Notes: generated by a model not told the origin, from the letters alone. Positions 35,229 to 44,036 are shown, counted from the stretch's first letter. The stretch is 47,381 nt of DNA from Betaproteobacteria bacterium (GCA_016195915.1 JACPYS010000041.1:1-47381), one strand, 5' to 3'. Made by a program: numbers and translations.

Positions 35229-37910
35229 GTGCACATCGCCACCCTCACTGTCACCGGGGCCCTCGCGAGCCTCAAGAGTTCGCTCGACGGCCTGTCTCCG
35301 GGCGAGGCGTCGCGGCGTAGCGAGGAATTCGGGCCGAACCGCGTCGAGGCCGTTCCGGGCACGCCGCTTGCGCTTCGTCTGCTGCGCGAGTTTACGCACC
35401 TGTTCGCCATCGTTCTGTGGGTCGCCGCCGCGCTCGCGTTCGGGGCTGAATACGCCGAGCCCGGCCAAGGCATGTCGCAGCTCGGTTACGCGATCGTTTG
35501 CGTAATCGTCATCAACGGCTTGTTCTCCTTTCTGCAGGAATACAAGGCCGAGCGCGCGCTGATCGCGCTGCGCCAATTGCTGCCGCACCAGGCCAAGGTG
35601 AGGCGCGCTGGCATCGTGGTGCAGACCGGGGTCGAGTCTCTGGTACCCGGTGACGTCATCGTGCTCGACGCGGGCGACAACGTGCCTGCGGACTGCCGCC
35701 TGATCGAGTCGTTCGGCATGCGCGTGAACAATTCCACGCTCACGGGCGAGGCATTGCCTAAACCACGCCGCGCCGAAGTGACCGAGGACGCTCCCCCGCT
35801 GGCGGCGCGCAATCTCGTGCTCGCGGGCACTTCGATCGTGTCAGGACAGGGCTCGGCGTTGGTCTACGCCACGGGAATGCGCACCGAATTCGGACGCATC
35901 GCCCATCTCACGCAGACCGCGCGCGAGTCGCCTTCCCCGTTGCAGCGCGAGATCACCCATCTGTCGCGGTTGGTCGCGCTGCTTTCGCTGGCGCTGGGCA
36001 TCATCTTCTTCTTCATCGGCTGGCAAGCGGGTTTGCCGCTCTGGGATGGGTTCATGTTCGCAATCGGCATCATCGTCGCCAACGTCCCGGAGGGGCTGTT
36101 GCCGGAGGTGACGCTGGCGCTTGCCATGGGCGCGCAGCGCATGGCACGCCGCAATGCGCTCGTGCGCCACCTGCCGGCGGTGGAAACTCTGGGTTCCACC
36201 ACGGTGATCTGTTCCGACAAGACCGGCACACTGACCTGCAACCGCATGACGGTGAAACGCCTGTTTGCGAACGCCCGTGCGAGCGAGGCGGACGATTGGC
36301 AGGACGGCTTGGCTCGACCGGCTGGCAACCTGCGCTTGCTGCAGGCGGCCTTTTCCTGCAACGACGTGAAGCGTTCTGAAGGCCACGGCGTGGCCGCGCT
36401 GCTCGGCGATCCGATGGAGGTGGCCCTGCTGGAGTTCGCCCTTGGCTGCGGCATCGATCACGACGGCGGCAAGCGGGTCGGGGAGATTCCGTTCGACAGC
36501 GATCGCCGCAGAATGTCCGTCGTGTATGAAAGCGGTGGCGCGCGCAGCCTGTACTGCAAAGGCGCGCTCGAATCGTTGTTGCAGGTGTGCGGCACGATTG
36601 CGCTCGATGGCGCCGTCGCATCTCTCGATGAGACGCATCGCGCGCGCCTGCTGCGTGCGGAACAGGAAATGGCCGAATCCGGACTGCGCGTTCTTGCGTT
36701 CGCTTACACGGAGCTTGCGGCGGGTGGGGAGGGGAGCGAGGAGGAGCTCACCCTCTGCGGCCTTGCGGGGTTGCAGGATCCGCCGCGCGCCGAAGTGCCC
36801 GATGCCATCGCCCGGTGCCGCTCGGCGGGCATCAAGGCGATCATGGTGACCGGTGACCATCCGCAGACGGCGCTTGCCATCGCACGCCAGATCGGCCTGG
36901 TGCGCGGGGACGATCCGTTGGTACTGCATGGCGAGGCGCTGCGCAGTATGACGCCTGCGCACCTGCAGCTTGCCCTGGACGCGCCAGAAATCGTATTCGC
37001 GCGCGTCAGCGCCGAACAGAAGATGCTCGTCGTCCAGGCCTTGCAGCGCAAAGGCGAAGTGGTGGCCGTCACGGGCGACGGGGTGAACGATGCGCCGGCG
37101 CTCAAGACCGCCGACATCGGCATCGCGATGGGCATTGCCGGCACCGACGTGGCGAAGGAAGCGGCCGACATGATTCTGCTCGACGATAACTTCGCCAGCA
37201 TCGTCAATGCCGTGGAGGAAGGCCGCGCAGTGTTCGAGAACATCCGCAAGTTCCTCACCTACATTCTTTCCTCCAACGTCCCCGAGCTGGTGCCCTATCT
37301 CGCGTTCGTGCTGTTCCGGATTCCGCTGCCGCTCACGGTGATCCAGATGCTCGCGGTGGACCTCGGCACGGACCTTTTGCCCGCGCTTGCGCTCGGCGCC
37401 GAGCCGCCCGACCCGGCGCTGATGCGCAGGCCGCCGCGGCCGCGCGGCGAGCGGCTGTTGCACTGGCCCCTGCTCGTGCGCGCCTACCTCTGGCTCGGCA
37501 TGCTGGAAGCGGTGGTGGCGATGTCGGCGTTCTTTTACCTGCTGCGCGGCGCCGGCTGGCATTACGGCGAGGCATTTGGAAAGACCGACGCCGTGTACCT
37601 GCAGGCGACCACCGCCTGCCTGGCCGCAATCGTCGTCGCGCAGGTATTCAACCTGTTCCTGTGCCGTCATCCGCAGCGATCGTTCCTGCGCACCGGCGTG
37701 GGCGGCAATCGGCTGCTGATTCTGGGGATCGCTGCGGAACTGGCGATCATCGCGCTCATCGTCTATACGCCGCTGGGAAACCGCCTGTTCGGCACGGCGC
37801 CGCTGGCGGGCGAGGTCTGGCTGTTCGCGCTGGCGCTTGCGGCCGCCATGGGCCTGCTCGAAGAAGCGCGCAAAATGTTGGTGCGCCGCGGCGCTGCGCC
37901 CGCCAGCTAG
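35229..37910 (+). CDS. P-type cation-transporting ATPase (P2 class)
   Basis: An 893-residue P-type ATPase that pumps cations across the inner membrane. The phosphorylated Asp is about residue 330 in CSDKTGTLT. The M4 motif is PEGLLPEVTLALA, the hinge GDGVNDAP is about 616-623, and a TGDHP motif precedes it. PEGLL and DLGTDLLPALALGAE resemble the Na/K and Ca/H P2 pumps rather than heavy-metal P1B pumps; no CxxC metal domain is present. The GTG at 35229 is preferred because it begins the cation-ATPase N-domain and lies after the FNR-type promoter; the open frame extends upstream through that promoter. The stop overlaps the next gene's stop tail-to-tail in CTAG. Confidence 0.9.
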   Translation: MHIATLTVTGALASLKSSLDGLSPGEASRRSEEFGPNRVEAVPGTPLALRLLREFTHLFAIVLWVAAALAFGAEYAEPGQGMSQLGYAIVCVIVINGLFSFLQEYKAERALIALRQLLPHQAKVRRAGIVVQTGVESLVPGDVIVLDAGDNVPADCRLIESFGMRVNNSTLTGEALPKPRRAEVTEDAPPLAARNLVLAGTSIVSGQGSALVYATGMRTEFGRIAHLTQTARESPSPLQREITHLSRLVALLSLALGIIFFFIGWQAGLPLWDGFMFAIGIIVANVPEGLLPEVTLALAMGAQRMARRNALVRHLPAVETLGSTTVICSDKTGTLTCNRMTVKRLFANARASEADDWQDGLARPAGNLRLLQAAFSCNDVKRSEGHGVAALLGDPMEVALLEFALGCGIDHDGGKRVGEIPFDSDRRRMSVVYESGGARSLYCKGALESLLQVCGTIALDGAVASLDETHRARLLRAEQEMAESGLRVLAFAYTELAAGGEGSEEELTLCGLAGLQDPPRAEVPDAIARCRSAGIKAIMVTGDHPQTALAIARQIGLVRGDDPLVLHGEALRSMTPAHLQLALDAPEIVFARVSAEQKMLVVQALQRKGEVVAVTGDGVNDAPALKTADIGIAMGIAGTDVAKEAADMILLDDNFASIVNAVEEGRAVFENIRKFLTYILSSNVPELVPYLAFVLFRIPLPLTVIQMLAVDLGTDLLPALALGAEPPDPALMRRPPRPRGERLLHWPLLVRAYLWLGMLEAVVAMSAFFYLLRGAGWHYGEAFGKTDAVYLQATTACLAAIVVAQVFNLFLCRHPQRSFLRTGVGGNRLLILGIAAELAIIALIVYTPLGNRLFGTAPLAGEVWLFALALAAAMGLLEEARKMLVRRGAAPAS

Positions 37911-39565
37911 CCGCCGAATTCCTTTTCCTGCAATGCACGCCATTGCAGCTTGCCCGATGCAGTGCGCGGAAGCTGGTCGGTGAATTCGACCTTGCGCGGG
38001 ATCTTGTAGGCGGCCATCCGTGCACGCGCCCACTCGATGATTTCGCCGGCCGACACGCGGTCCCTCGCCTCGGGCTTGAGTACCGCGACCAGCTTTACGG
38101 TCTCGCCGCGGCGCTCGTCGGGGCTGGCGATGATGCAGCACTCCTGGATCGCGGGGTGCCGGTACATCGCGGCCTCCACCTCGGCGGGCCAGACCTTGAA
38201 GCCCGAGGTGTTGATCATGCGTTTCAGGCGGTCCGAGATGAAGTAATAGCCCTCCTCGTCCATGCGGCCGAGGTCGCCCGTGCGAAAGTACCTTTCGCCT
38301 TCGATTTCAACCCAGGACTCGCGAAACGCCTGGTCCTTGTTCCAGTACCCGCAGAGCAGTTGCGGGCCGCGCACGACGATTTCGCCCTGTTCCCCCGGCC
38401 CGAGCGCCGCGAAGCGCTCGGGGTCCACGATGCGTGATTCCGTATCGAAGGTCGGAATGCCGAGGCATTGCTGCTTTGGATGATTCGCCGGGTTCATGTG
38501 CGTCTGCGAGATGGTCTCCGTCATCCCGTAGCCCTCGAGGTATTGGATGCCGCAGGTCTCGTAGAGCTTCTGCGCGATTGCCTCGGGCATGGCCGAGCCG
38601 CCGCCGAAGATGCATTGCAGGGAGGAAACGTCGTGCGCCAGCGCCTGCGGGTGGGAGAGCAGGTCCACCACCATGGTCGGCACGTTCGCCCAGTGCGTGC
38701 AGCGGTGGCGCTCGATCAGCTGCGCGGCGATATGCGCGTCCCAGCGCGGCTGGATCACCAGCGTGGCGCCCGTGTAAGCCGCGGCGTTCATGCTGTGCTG
38801 CATTCCGGTGACGTGAAAAAACGGCGCAGTAGCGAGCGAAACGCTCTCAGCATAGACGTTTTCCCACAGCACCGCGCCGAGCGTGGTCGCGATCAGGCTT
38901 GCGTGGGTGTGCATGCAGCCCTTGGGTGCGCCGGTGCTGCCGGAGGTATAGGGCAGGGCGCACAGGTCCTGCGGCGCCGTGCGCGTCTCGCCGGGAAAGC
39001 GGCCGGCGGCGAGCGCAGTTGTCCACGTCGTGATGGCAGCAGTCTTGAAATCCTGACGGGGCGCCGCCACGGCTTCCGGCTTGGGCAGCGGATCGTCCGC
39101 GCTCGCGTAGTCAGAATAAGCCGCGACGATCACGTGCTCCAGAGGGCGGCCGATCAGATCGGAGAACTCGGGAAACACCTCCTGTCCTATGAGGGCCACC
39201 TTCGCGCCGCTGTCCGCGATGTAGTGGGAGAGTTCCTCCTTGATGTACATCGGGCTGACCGGGACCACCACCGCGTCGGCGCGCAGGATGGCGTAGAACG
39301 CGAGCACGAACTGCGGCGCGTTCTGCATGTCGAGCAATACCCTGTCGCCGCGCCGCACGCCGCAGTCCTGTTGCAGGAAACCCGCAAGCGCGTTGACTTG
39401 CGCCAGCGCGTCGGCGTAGCTAAGGTGAGCGCCGTAGAAGATCGAATGCGCCTTGTCCGGATAGCGGCGCGCGCTGACCTCGAGCAGCGCGTGCACCGTC
39501 GTGCGCGGATAGCTGAGCCGGCGCGGCAGATGCTTCGGCCAGAAACGAAAGTGGCGGGGTTCCAT
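37907..39565 (-). CDS. AMP-dependent acyl-CoA synthetase/ligase 2
   Basis: A 552-residue ANL-superfamily ligase of the long-chain/medium-chain fatty acid or aryl type. The P-loop is YTSGSTGAPKG (206-216), A5 is LEGYGMTET, the hinge is SDRLKRMINTSGFKVWPAEVE and the catalytic Lys539 is in TASGKLQW. It differs from ligase 1 throughout. It is divergent from the small monooxygenase-like gene with a 34-bp gap, so the two may share control. No ribosome-binding site of note precedes ATG 39565. Confidence 0.9.
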   Translation of the reverse strand: MEPRHFRFWPKHLPRRLSYPRTTVHALLEVSARRYPDKAHSIFYGAHLSYADALAQVNALAGFLQQDCGVRRGDRVLLDMQNAPQFVLAFYAILRADAVVVPVSPMYIKEELSHYIADSGAKVALIGQEVFPEFSDLIGRPLEHVIVAAYSDYASADDPLPKPEAVAAPRQDFKTAAITTWTTALAAGRFPGETRTAPQDLCALPYTSGSTGAPKGCMHTHASLIATTLGAVLWENVYAESVSLATAPFFHVTGMQHSMNAAAYTGATLVIQPRWDAHIAAQLIERHRCTHWANVPTMVVDLLSHPQALAHDVSSLQCIFGGGSAMPEAIAQKLYETCGIQYLEGYGMTETISQTHMNPANHPKQQCLGIPTFDTESRIVDPERFAALGPGEQGEIVVRGPQLLCGYWNKDQAFRESWVEIEGERYFRTGDLGRMDEEGYYFISDRLKRMINTSGFKVWPAEVEAAMYRHPAIQECCIIASPDERRGETVKLVAVLKPEARDRVSAGEIIEWARARMAAYKIPRKVEFTDQLPRTASGKLQWRALQEKEFGG

Positions 39566-39599
39566 CGGCAGGAAGTATAGTGGCCGGGGAGGTAACACA

Positions 39600-39944
39600 A
39601 TGATCGCTGTGATTTTCGAATTCACCCCTGCCGACGGCCGCCGGCAGGAGTATCTCGACCTGACGGTCAAGCTGCGCGCCGAGCTGGAGAAGGCGGAGGG
39701 TTTCGTCTCCATCGAGCGCTTCGAGAGCTTGACTTTCCCGGGCAGGATGGTCTCGCTCTCGTTCTGGCGCGACGACGAGGCGGTGCGCAAGTGGCGCAAT
39801 ATCGAGCTGCACCGCGAGGCCCAGGCGAAGGGCCGCGGCGGAATTTTCAGTGCCTACCGCCTGCGCGTCGCCGAGGTGATGCGCGATTACACAATGTCCG
39901 ATCGTGCACAGGCGCCGGGGGATTCGGTCGCTGTGCACGGGTGA
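39600..39944 (+). CDS. Antibiotic-biosynthesis-monooxygenase-fold protein
   Basis: A 114-residue protein with a dimeric alpha-beta barrel (ABM) fold, seen in MIAVIFEFTPADGRRQEYLDL and FWRDDEAVRKWRNIELHREAQ. Such proteins are cofactor-free monooxygenases or heme-binding relatives. GGGGAGG lies 8 nt before ATG 39600. It is transcribed away from ligase 2. Confidence 0.8.
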   Translation: MIAVIFEFTPADGRRQEYLDLTVKLRAELEKAEGFVSIERFESLTFPGRMVSLSFWRDDEAVRKWRNIELHREAQAKGRGGIFSAYRLRVAEVMRDYTMSDRAQAPGDSVAVHG

Positions 39945-39990
39945 GCCTGGGCTACAGGTTTCGGCTCCGCGACTCCAGAATCGCGCGAGC

Positions 39991-41118
39991 CTATTTGAGT
40001 CCCACGTCCGCCTTCGCCAGCCAGGCGAGGCTCTTCGCGTGCAGACTCTGAATGTACAGCCGGTCTGCCGTTTCGAGCACGCCTGTGGTTTCCGGATAGC
40101 TGCCGCTCGGATCCTGCAGGTCCGAAATAATCTTACCCCTCTCGTCAAACGCGATCACGTGCCCGTAAGCGGGCGGAATCGGCCAGAGCGACTTGGGCAG
40201 CCGCATCACCACTTTGCGCAGGAACGGTTGCCCGGATAGCTTGTCCACCGCGGCGCCCCGCGGCTTTGCAAGGCCGAGCCAGATACGTCCGTTCCCGCCG
40301 CGCGTCAGATTGTCCGGATATCCGGGCAGGTTCGATAGCAGGATATTCGCCTGCGGCGTACCTCCAGTCGCCGCCTTCGCGCTCATATTGCTCGCGGCGG
40401 GGTCGATGCTCCAGACGCGGTATTCGCCGGTTTCCGCGACGAAGATGCGGCTTTCGTCCGCCGAGAGCGCCACTCCGTTTGCGAAACACAGGTCGCGCAT
40501 CACCGTACGCGTGCGGCGCGTGGCGGGGTCGTACTCCAGCAATCGCCCGGTGGCGGAGTGCTCGAGAATGTCGTGTACGCTTGCGTTGAACGTGCCGCCC
40601 CAGTCCTTCGCGCCGAAACGGCGCGATGAGTCGGTGAAGTAGATGCGGCCGCTTTTCGACACGGCTACCGAGTTCGCGTAGCGAATCGGATCGCCGTCGA
40701 CATTGTCAGAGAGCAATTCATGCTTTCCGTCGGGACCGATCGCAAGCAGTCCGCGCATCGCGTCGGCTGCGATCAGGCGCCCCTGTGCGTCGAAGTCGAT
40801 TCCGAGAACGCGGCCGCCGGTGTCGGTCCATTTCTCGAATCCGCTGCCGTCCTGATTCAGGCGCACGATGGCGCCGGAGGCGACCGCCGCGTAGAGTTTC
40901 CCGTCGGGACCCGATGCCATGCCCTCCGGGCCGATTTCGCCTCCGATTTTCAGATGGTGCAGATTTGCAAGGCGCGTATTGCTCGCATGCGGACCTGCGT
41001 AGCCTGGCGCCGGCGGGGCCTGCCACGCGACCGGGTCGACGGGCACCGGGGCGAGCGTGAGATAGGTGATCGCGACGACGGCCAGGATTGCAATGAAGGT
41101 TGCGGCTTTGCGTAGCAT
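39991..41118 (-). CDS. Strictosidine synthase/SMP-30-like beta-propeller protein
   Basis: A 375-residue protein with an N-terminal hydrophobic segment (residues 5-25) that is a signal anchor or signal peptide, followed by a six-bladed propeller. GPEGMASGPDGKLYAAV, GRVLGIDFDAQGRLIAAD, ANSVAVSKSGRIYFTDSS and LPGYPDNLTRGGNGRIW are blade motifs of the strictosidine-synthase/gluconolactonase superfamily. It probably acts outside the cytoplasm as a lactonase-type hydrolase; substrate unknown. Confidence 0.85.
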   Translation of the reverse strand: MLRKAATFIAILAVVAITYLTLAPVPVDPVAWQAPPAPGYAGPHASNTRLANLHHLKIGGEIGPEGMASGPDGKLYAAVASGAIVRLNQDGSGFEKWTDTGGRVLGIDFDAQGRLIAADAMRGLLAIGPDGKHELLSDNVDGDPIRYANSVAVSKSGRIYFTDSSRRFGAKDWGGTFNASVHDILEHSATGRLLEYDPATRRTRTVMRDLCFANGVALSADESRIFVAETGEYRVWSIDPAASNMSAKAATGGTPQANILLSNLPGYPDNLTRGGNGRIWLGLAKPRGAAVDKLSGQPFLRKVVMRLPKSLWPIPPAYGHVIAFDERGKIISDLQDPSGSYPETTGVLETADRLYIQSLHAKSLAWLAKADVGLK

Positions 41119-41185
41119 GAGAAACAGGCCAGGGCTGGACTACATCATGGCTGCGGCGCTGGGCGGTTGAGCGCCATGTACATGA

Positions 41186-41518
41186 TCACTTCAGCCGGTA
41201 GCGATCAGGCTCTTCAAAGAACTCGATGATCTTCGCACCGGCTGGCACCCTAGCGCTATGCACGACACCGGCCGGGATGTAATACGAGCTTCCGGGACCG
41301 TGCATCCGGGTCTCGCCACCGATCGTCAGCTCGATCTGGCCCTCGAGGACCGTGCCCCATTGGCCTTTGTGACTGTGCGCGGGCACCTCGCAGTCCTTCA
41401 GGATCTGAAAGAAGACGAGCTGACCCTGGTTGGATTGCAGCACGCTGGTTTTCACGCTCGTCGACGGGAAAGGCAACTCGGCCTCGGGCAATCGTGTGAT
41501 GATTTCTGGCAGTTCCAT
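41186..41518 (-). CDS. Small cupin protein
   Basis: A 110-residue single-domain cupin. Metal ligands would be His48 and His50 (AHSHKGQWG), Glu59 and His87 (GVVHSAR). It may bind a small metabolite or metal. GGAGGAG precedes ATG 41518. The first copy of the 32-bp inverted repeat lies 13 bp upstream, so it is probably controlled by the neighbouring Crp/Fnr regulator. Confidence 0.85.
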   Translation of the reverse strand: MELPEIITRLPEAELPFPSTSVKTSVLQSNQGQLVFFQILKDCEVPAHSHKGQWGTVLEGQIELTIGGETRMHGPGSSYYIPAGVVHSARVPAGAKIIEFFEEPDRYRLK

Positions 41519-41530
41519 TTCTCCTCCATT

Positions 41531-41562
41531 CTTCGCTGTTCGCTAGATAACAGTGCCGCAGC
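41531..41562 (-). repeat. 32-bp inverted repeat, left copy
   Basis: An exact reverse complement of 42374-42405. The core read on the minus strand is CTGTTATCTAGCGAACAG, an imperfect palindrome (14 of 18 positions) containing TGTTA-N6-GAACA, the spacing of a Crp-type site. It lies between the cupin start and the 3' end of the regulator gene. Confidence 0.9.
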
Positions 41563-41566
41563 ATAT

Positions 41567-42262
41567 TCAGGAGTCGATCAGCTTCTCGATATCCTCGATC
41601 CCGCGAACGCACACATATTCACGATTGTATCCGAGCACACCCTGGTCACGGAGTTCGTTGAGGATCGTACTCACAACCGGCCTGCTCGCTCCCACGAGGT
41701 CGGCCAACTCCTGTTGTGTGAGGCGAACGTGTTGTCCGAAGCCGTGCTCGCAGCGAGTGGCGAACCCTCCTGACAACTCGCGGAAAGTCTCGGCCAGCCG
41801 TGCCTTGGTTCGTTTGAACGCGAAGCTCTCGAGCCTGCGTTCCATCTGGCGCTGGCGCAGCGCGAGAAGCGAGACAAATTCCCAGGCGACCGCGGGGTGG
41901 TGCAGCAACAGGCGCCGGAACTCGTCGATCGGCGCTCGCCATATGGAAACAGCTCCCTTCGCCCTCGCCGTGTCTTCGGCTGCAATGGCGCCACTCAGAG
42001 CGGGGCCGAAGAAGTCCCCCGCTCCCAACGCCGCCGTGGTGAGAGTCGCGCCGTCATGGCTGACCCTCGCGATGGTCACCTGACCATCGAGCACGCAAAA
42101 GACGGTTCTCCCGGGCTCGCCTTGCCGGTAGATCGTGCCGCGGTGCCGAAACGCCACGATCCGAGCCGTAGGCCAGTCGCGACGGAGGTCTTCTCGTGGA
42201 ATTCCCGCCAGAAGCGGGCACCCCTTCAAGGCACTGTCCGCGGGCGAAAACGTACCGATCAT
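41567..42262 (-). CDS. Crp/Fnr-family transcriptional regulator
   Basis: A 231-residue regulator: cyclic-nucleotide-type jelly roll (residues 15-125), dimer helix and a C-terminal winged helix with VRLTQQELADLVGASRPVVSTILNEL. It has a single N-terminal Cys (Cys15), so it lacks the cysteine set for a [4Fe-4S] oxygen sensor, and its recognition helix is unlike FNR. It is therefore unlikely to read the FNR-type boxes. AAGGAG precedes ATG 42262. The gene is bracketed by the 32-bp repeat, a likely operator. Confidence 0.9.
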   Translation of the reverse strand: MIGTFSPADSALKGCPLLAGIPREDLRRDWPTARIVAFRHRGTIYRQGEPGRTVFCVLDGQVTIARVSHDGATLTTAALGAGDFFGPALSGAIAAEDTARAKGAVSIWRAPIDEFRRLLLHHPAVAWEFVSLLALRQRQMERRLESFAFKRTKARLAETFRELSGGFATRCEHGFGQHVRLTQQELADLVGASRPVVSTILNELRDQGVLGYNREYVCVRGIEDIEKLIDS

Positions 42263-42373
42263 TTGCGATTCTCCTTTAGGTTTGCGCCTGACGACCGAGT
42301 CGAGCGGCCGCACACGCCGCCACTTCCTGCCTGGGAGTCGCGCCACGATGTTTCCCGATCGCTTGTTGAAAAA

Positions 42374-42405
42374 GCTGCGGCACTGTTATCTAGCGAACAG
42401 CGAAG
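42374..42405 (+). repeat. 32-bp inverted repeat, right copy
   Basis: An exact inverted copy of 41531-41562, lying 85 bp before the small gene at 42491. Relative to the gene it precedes it has the same orientation as the left copy has to the cupin gene. It lies in the 228-bp gap between the divergent regulator and the next gene; TTGTTG (42363-42368) and TTATCT (42386-42391) with a 17-bp spacer are a weak promoter whose -10 is within it. Confidence 0.9.
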
Positions 42406-42490
42406 TTCTGTTCGACCTGTCAGATTGCAGGCACGCTCCCATTGCGGGAGTTTCGGCGCGGCGATTCCGCACAAATGACAGGAGACCAAC

Positions 42491-42778
42491 ATGAACAAAG
42501 CATATCTCGCAATCACGATGAAGGTGCCCGCGAAGGATCGCGTGAAGGCCGGTGCAGTCTACTCGAAGTACAGACAGCCTTTTCTCGCGACGGTTCCCGG
42601 AGCGCAATCCAAGGAGCTCCTCCTGCGTGAAGAGGATGTACAGGTGCTTCACGGATTCGATTCACGAGCCTCGGCAGAGAGCTACCTGAAGAGCGCGCTG
42701 TTCGGCAACGATGTCGTGAGGGAGTTGAAGCCCTACCTCTCAGCGGAGCCAGAGGTCCGGGTCTACGAACGCCAGTAG
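42491..42778 (+). CDS. Small ABM/dimeric alpha-beta-barrel-like protein
   Basis: A 95-residue protein, MNKAYLAITMKVPAKDRVK at the N-terminus with a later LHGFDSRASAESYLKSALF, in the style of dimeric alpha-beta-barrel monooxygenase-like domains. Active-site residues are not recognisable. ATG 42491 has AGGAGA 6 nt upstream. It is divergent from the Crp/Fnr gene and 42 bp before the DUF4395 gene. Confidence 0.65.
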   Translation: MNKAYLAITMKVPAKDRVKAGAVYSKYRQPFLATVPGAQSKELLLREEDVQVLHGFDSRASAESYLKSALFGNDVVRELKPYLSAEPEVRVYERQ

Positions 42779-42819
42779 AACGCCATCGGCCTGACAACCG
42801 CGGAAGGAGAAGAATTGAC

Positions 42820-43329
42820 ATGAGACAGACATCGAAGGAGTTGACACCACGCACGAGACGTCTCCTGGACATTCAGGGGTTCGACACCGTCGACGCGCAG
42901 GAGCTCGCGCGTGTAGCCCCTGGGTTGCGCCTGGCGTTTGGGCTGTGCGCTGTGCTCGGCGGCCTGGGGACCATCCTGGCGTCGCCTGCCATCCTCCTCG
43001 TGCTCACGCTGCTTGCGGCGCTTGCGGCGGCATCACCGGTGCACCCGTTCGACCTCATCTACAACTACGGTATCCGCCACCTGACTGGGACCGGTCCGCT
43101 GCCCAGGCGTGGCGTGCCGTCGCGTTTCGGTTGTGGCATGGGCGCCGTGTTCCTGCTGGTCACGGTTTGGGCGTTCTCGGCTGGACACGCAGTCGCCGGC
43201 TACGCGCTCGGCGGCATGCTCACGTTCGTGGTGCTTCTCGCGAGCACGACGGATATCTGCATTCCGTCGATGGTCTACCGGTCGATCTTCGGCTGGCCGC
43301 CTGCCCGCGATGCGCAACAGGTAGGATGA
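42820..43329 (+). CDS. DUF4395-type membrane protein
   Basis: A 169-residue protein with about four hydrophobic segments (two near residues 36-70, two near 104-145). The layout, including a C-terminal CxP-like CIPS motif after a long hydrophobic run, resembles the DUF4395 family. Its function is unknown. ATG 42820 has GGAGAAG nearby. Its stop overlaps an upstream ATG of the next gene. Confidence 0.7.
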   Translation: MRQTSKELTPRTRRLLDIQGFDTVDAQELARVAPGLRLAFGLCAVLGGLGTILASPAILLVLTLLAALAAASPVHPFDLIYNYGIRHLTGTGPLPRRGVPSRFGCGMGAVFLLVTVWAFSAGHAVAGYALGGMLTFVVLLASTTDICIPSMVYRSIFGWPPARDAQQVG

Positions 43330-43334
43330 TTGCC

Positions 43335-44036
43335 ATGGCGAAAAGCAAGGGCATCGTGACCAAGGATGTTGCCATGGAGCTTCGAGCAGACTTCGCACGC
43401 CGCGAGGTGGTGCTTCCGGGTGGCGAGGCGTGGCGGCCGTCGCCGATGGCCGGGGCCGAGCGCTACATGCTGGATCGCATCGGCGAGGAGGTCGCGCGCG
43501 AGACTTCGATCGTCCGCTATGCGGCCGGGGCGCGGTTCAGCGCGCATCCCCACGACGGCGGCGAGGAGTTCCTCGTGCTCGCCGGCAGCTATCACGACGA
43601 CGGCGGCGACTATCCGGAGGGCAGCTACGTGCGCGACCCGATCGGAACGGCGCGCGCGTCGCGGGCCGGTCCCGACGGTGCGGTGCTGTTCGTCAAGCAC
43701 CAGTTCACCGCGGCCGATACCCGGCGCGTGGTGATCGACACCCGCGCAGCGCGCTGGCACCAGGGCGTGGTGCCCGGCCTGACCGTGCTGCCGCTCCACG
43801 AGCACGGCCCCGAGCACGTCGCGCTGGTGCGGTGGGCGCCGTCGACCAGGTTCAGGCCGCATCGCCACTGGGGCGGCGAGGAGATCCTCGTGCTGGATGG
43901 TGTGTTCGAAGACGAGCACGGCACGTACCCCAAGGGCAGCTGGCTGCGCAGCCCGCACCTGTCGGAGCACAACCCGTTCACCGGGCCTGACGGCGCGCTG
44001 ATCTACGTGAAGACCGGCCACTTCGCCGCCGCGTGA
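43335..44036 (+). CDS. Tandem cupin protein (ChrR-like)
   Basis: A 233-residue protein of two similar halves. Half one (about residues 45-115) has FSAHPHDGGEEFLVLAG and GSYVRDP; half two (about 145-225) has FRPHRHWGGEEILVLDG and GSWLRSP. Both are ChrR-type cupin domains with an HxH and Glu ligand set, so each may bind a metal. Unlike the sigma-factor inhibitor ChrR, there is no N-terminal zinc anti-sigma domain. ATG 43335 has GGTAGG 9 nt upstream; ATG 43326, overlapping the previous stop, is the alternative. Confidence 0.82.
   Translation: MAKSKGIVTKDVAMELRADFARREVVLPGGEAWRPSPMAGAERYMLDRIGEEVARETSIVRYAAGARFSAHPHDGGEEFLVLAGSYHDDGGDYPEGSYVRDPIGTARASRAGPDGAVLFVKHQFTAADTRRVVIDTRAARWHQGVVPGLTVLPLHEHGPEHVALVRWAPSTRFRPHRHWGGEEILVLDGVFEDEHGTYPKGSWLRSPHLSEHNPFTGPDGALIYVKTGHFAAA

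Noticed and set aside
35841-38141. Long minus-strand open frame of 766 codons over the P-type ATPase gene
   Set aside because: It is antisense to a gene with all P-type motifs and reads as low-complexity Arg/His/Gln-rich sequence, typical of shadow frames in high-GC DNA.
41567-42262. Local Crp/Fnr gene as the reader of the FNR-type boxes
   Set aside because: It lacks the cysteine ligands for an iron-sulfur cluster and its recognition helix is unlike FNR; the adjacent TGTTA-N6-GAACA repeats are a better match.
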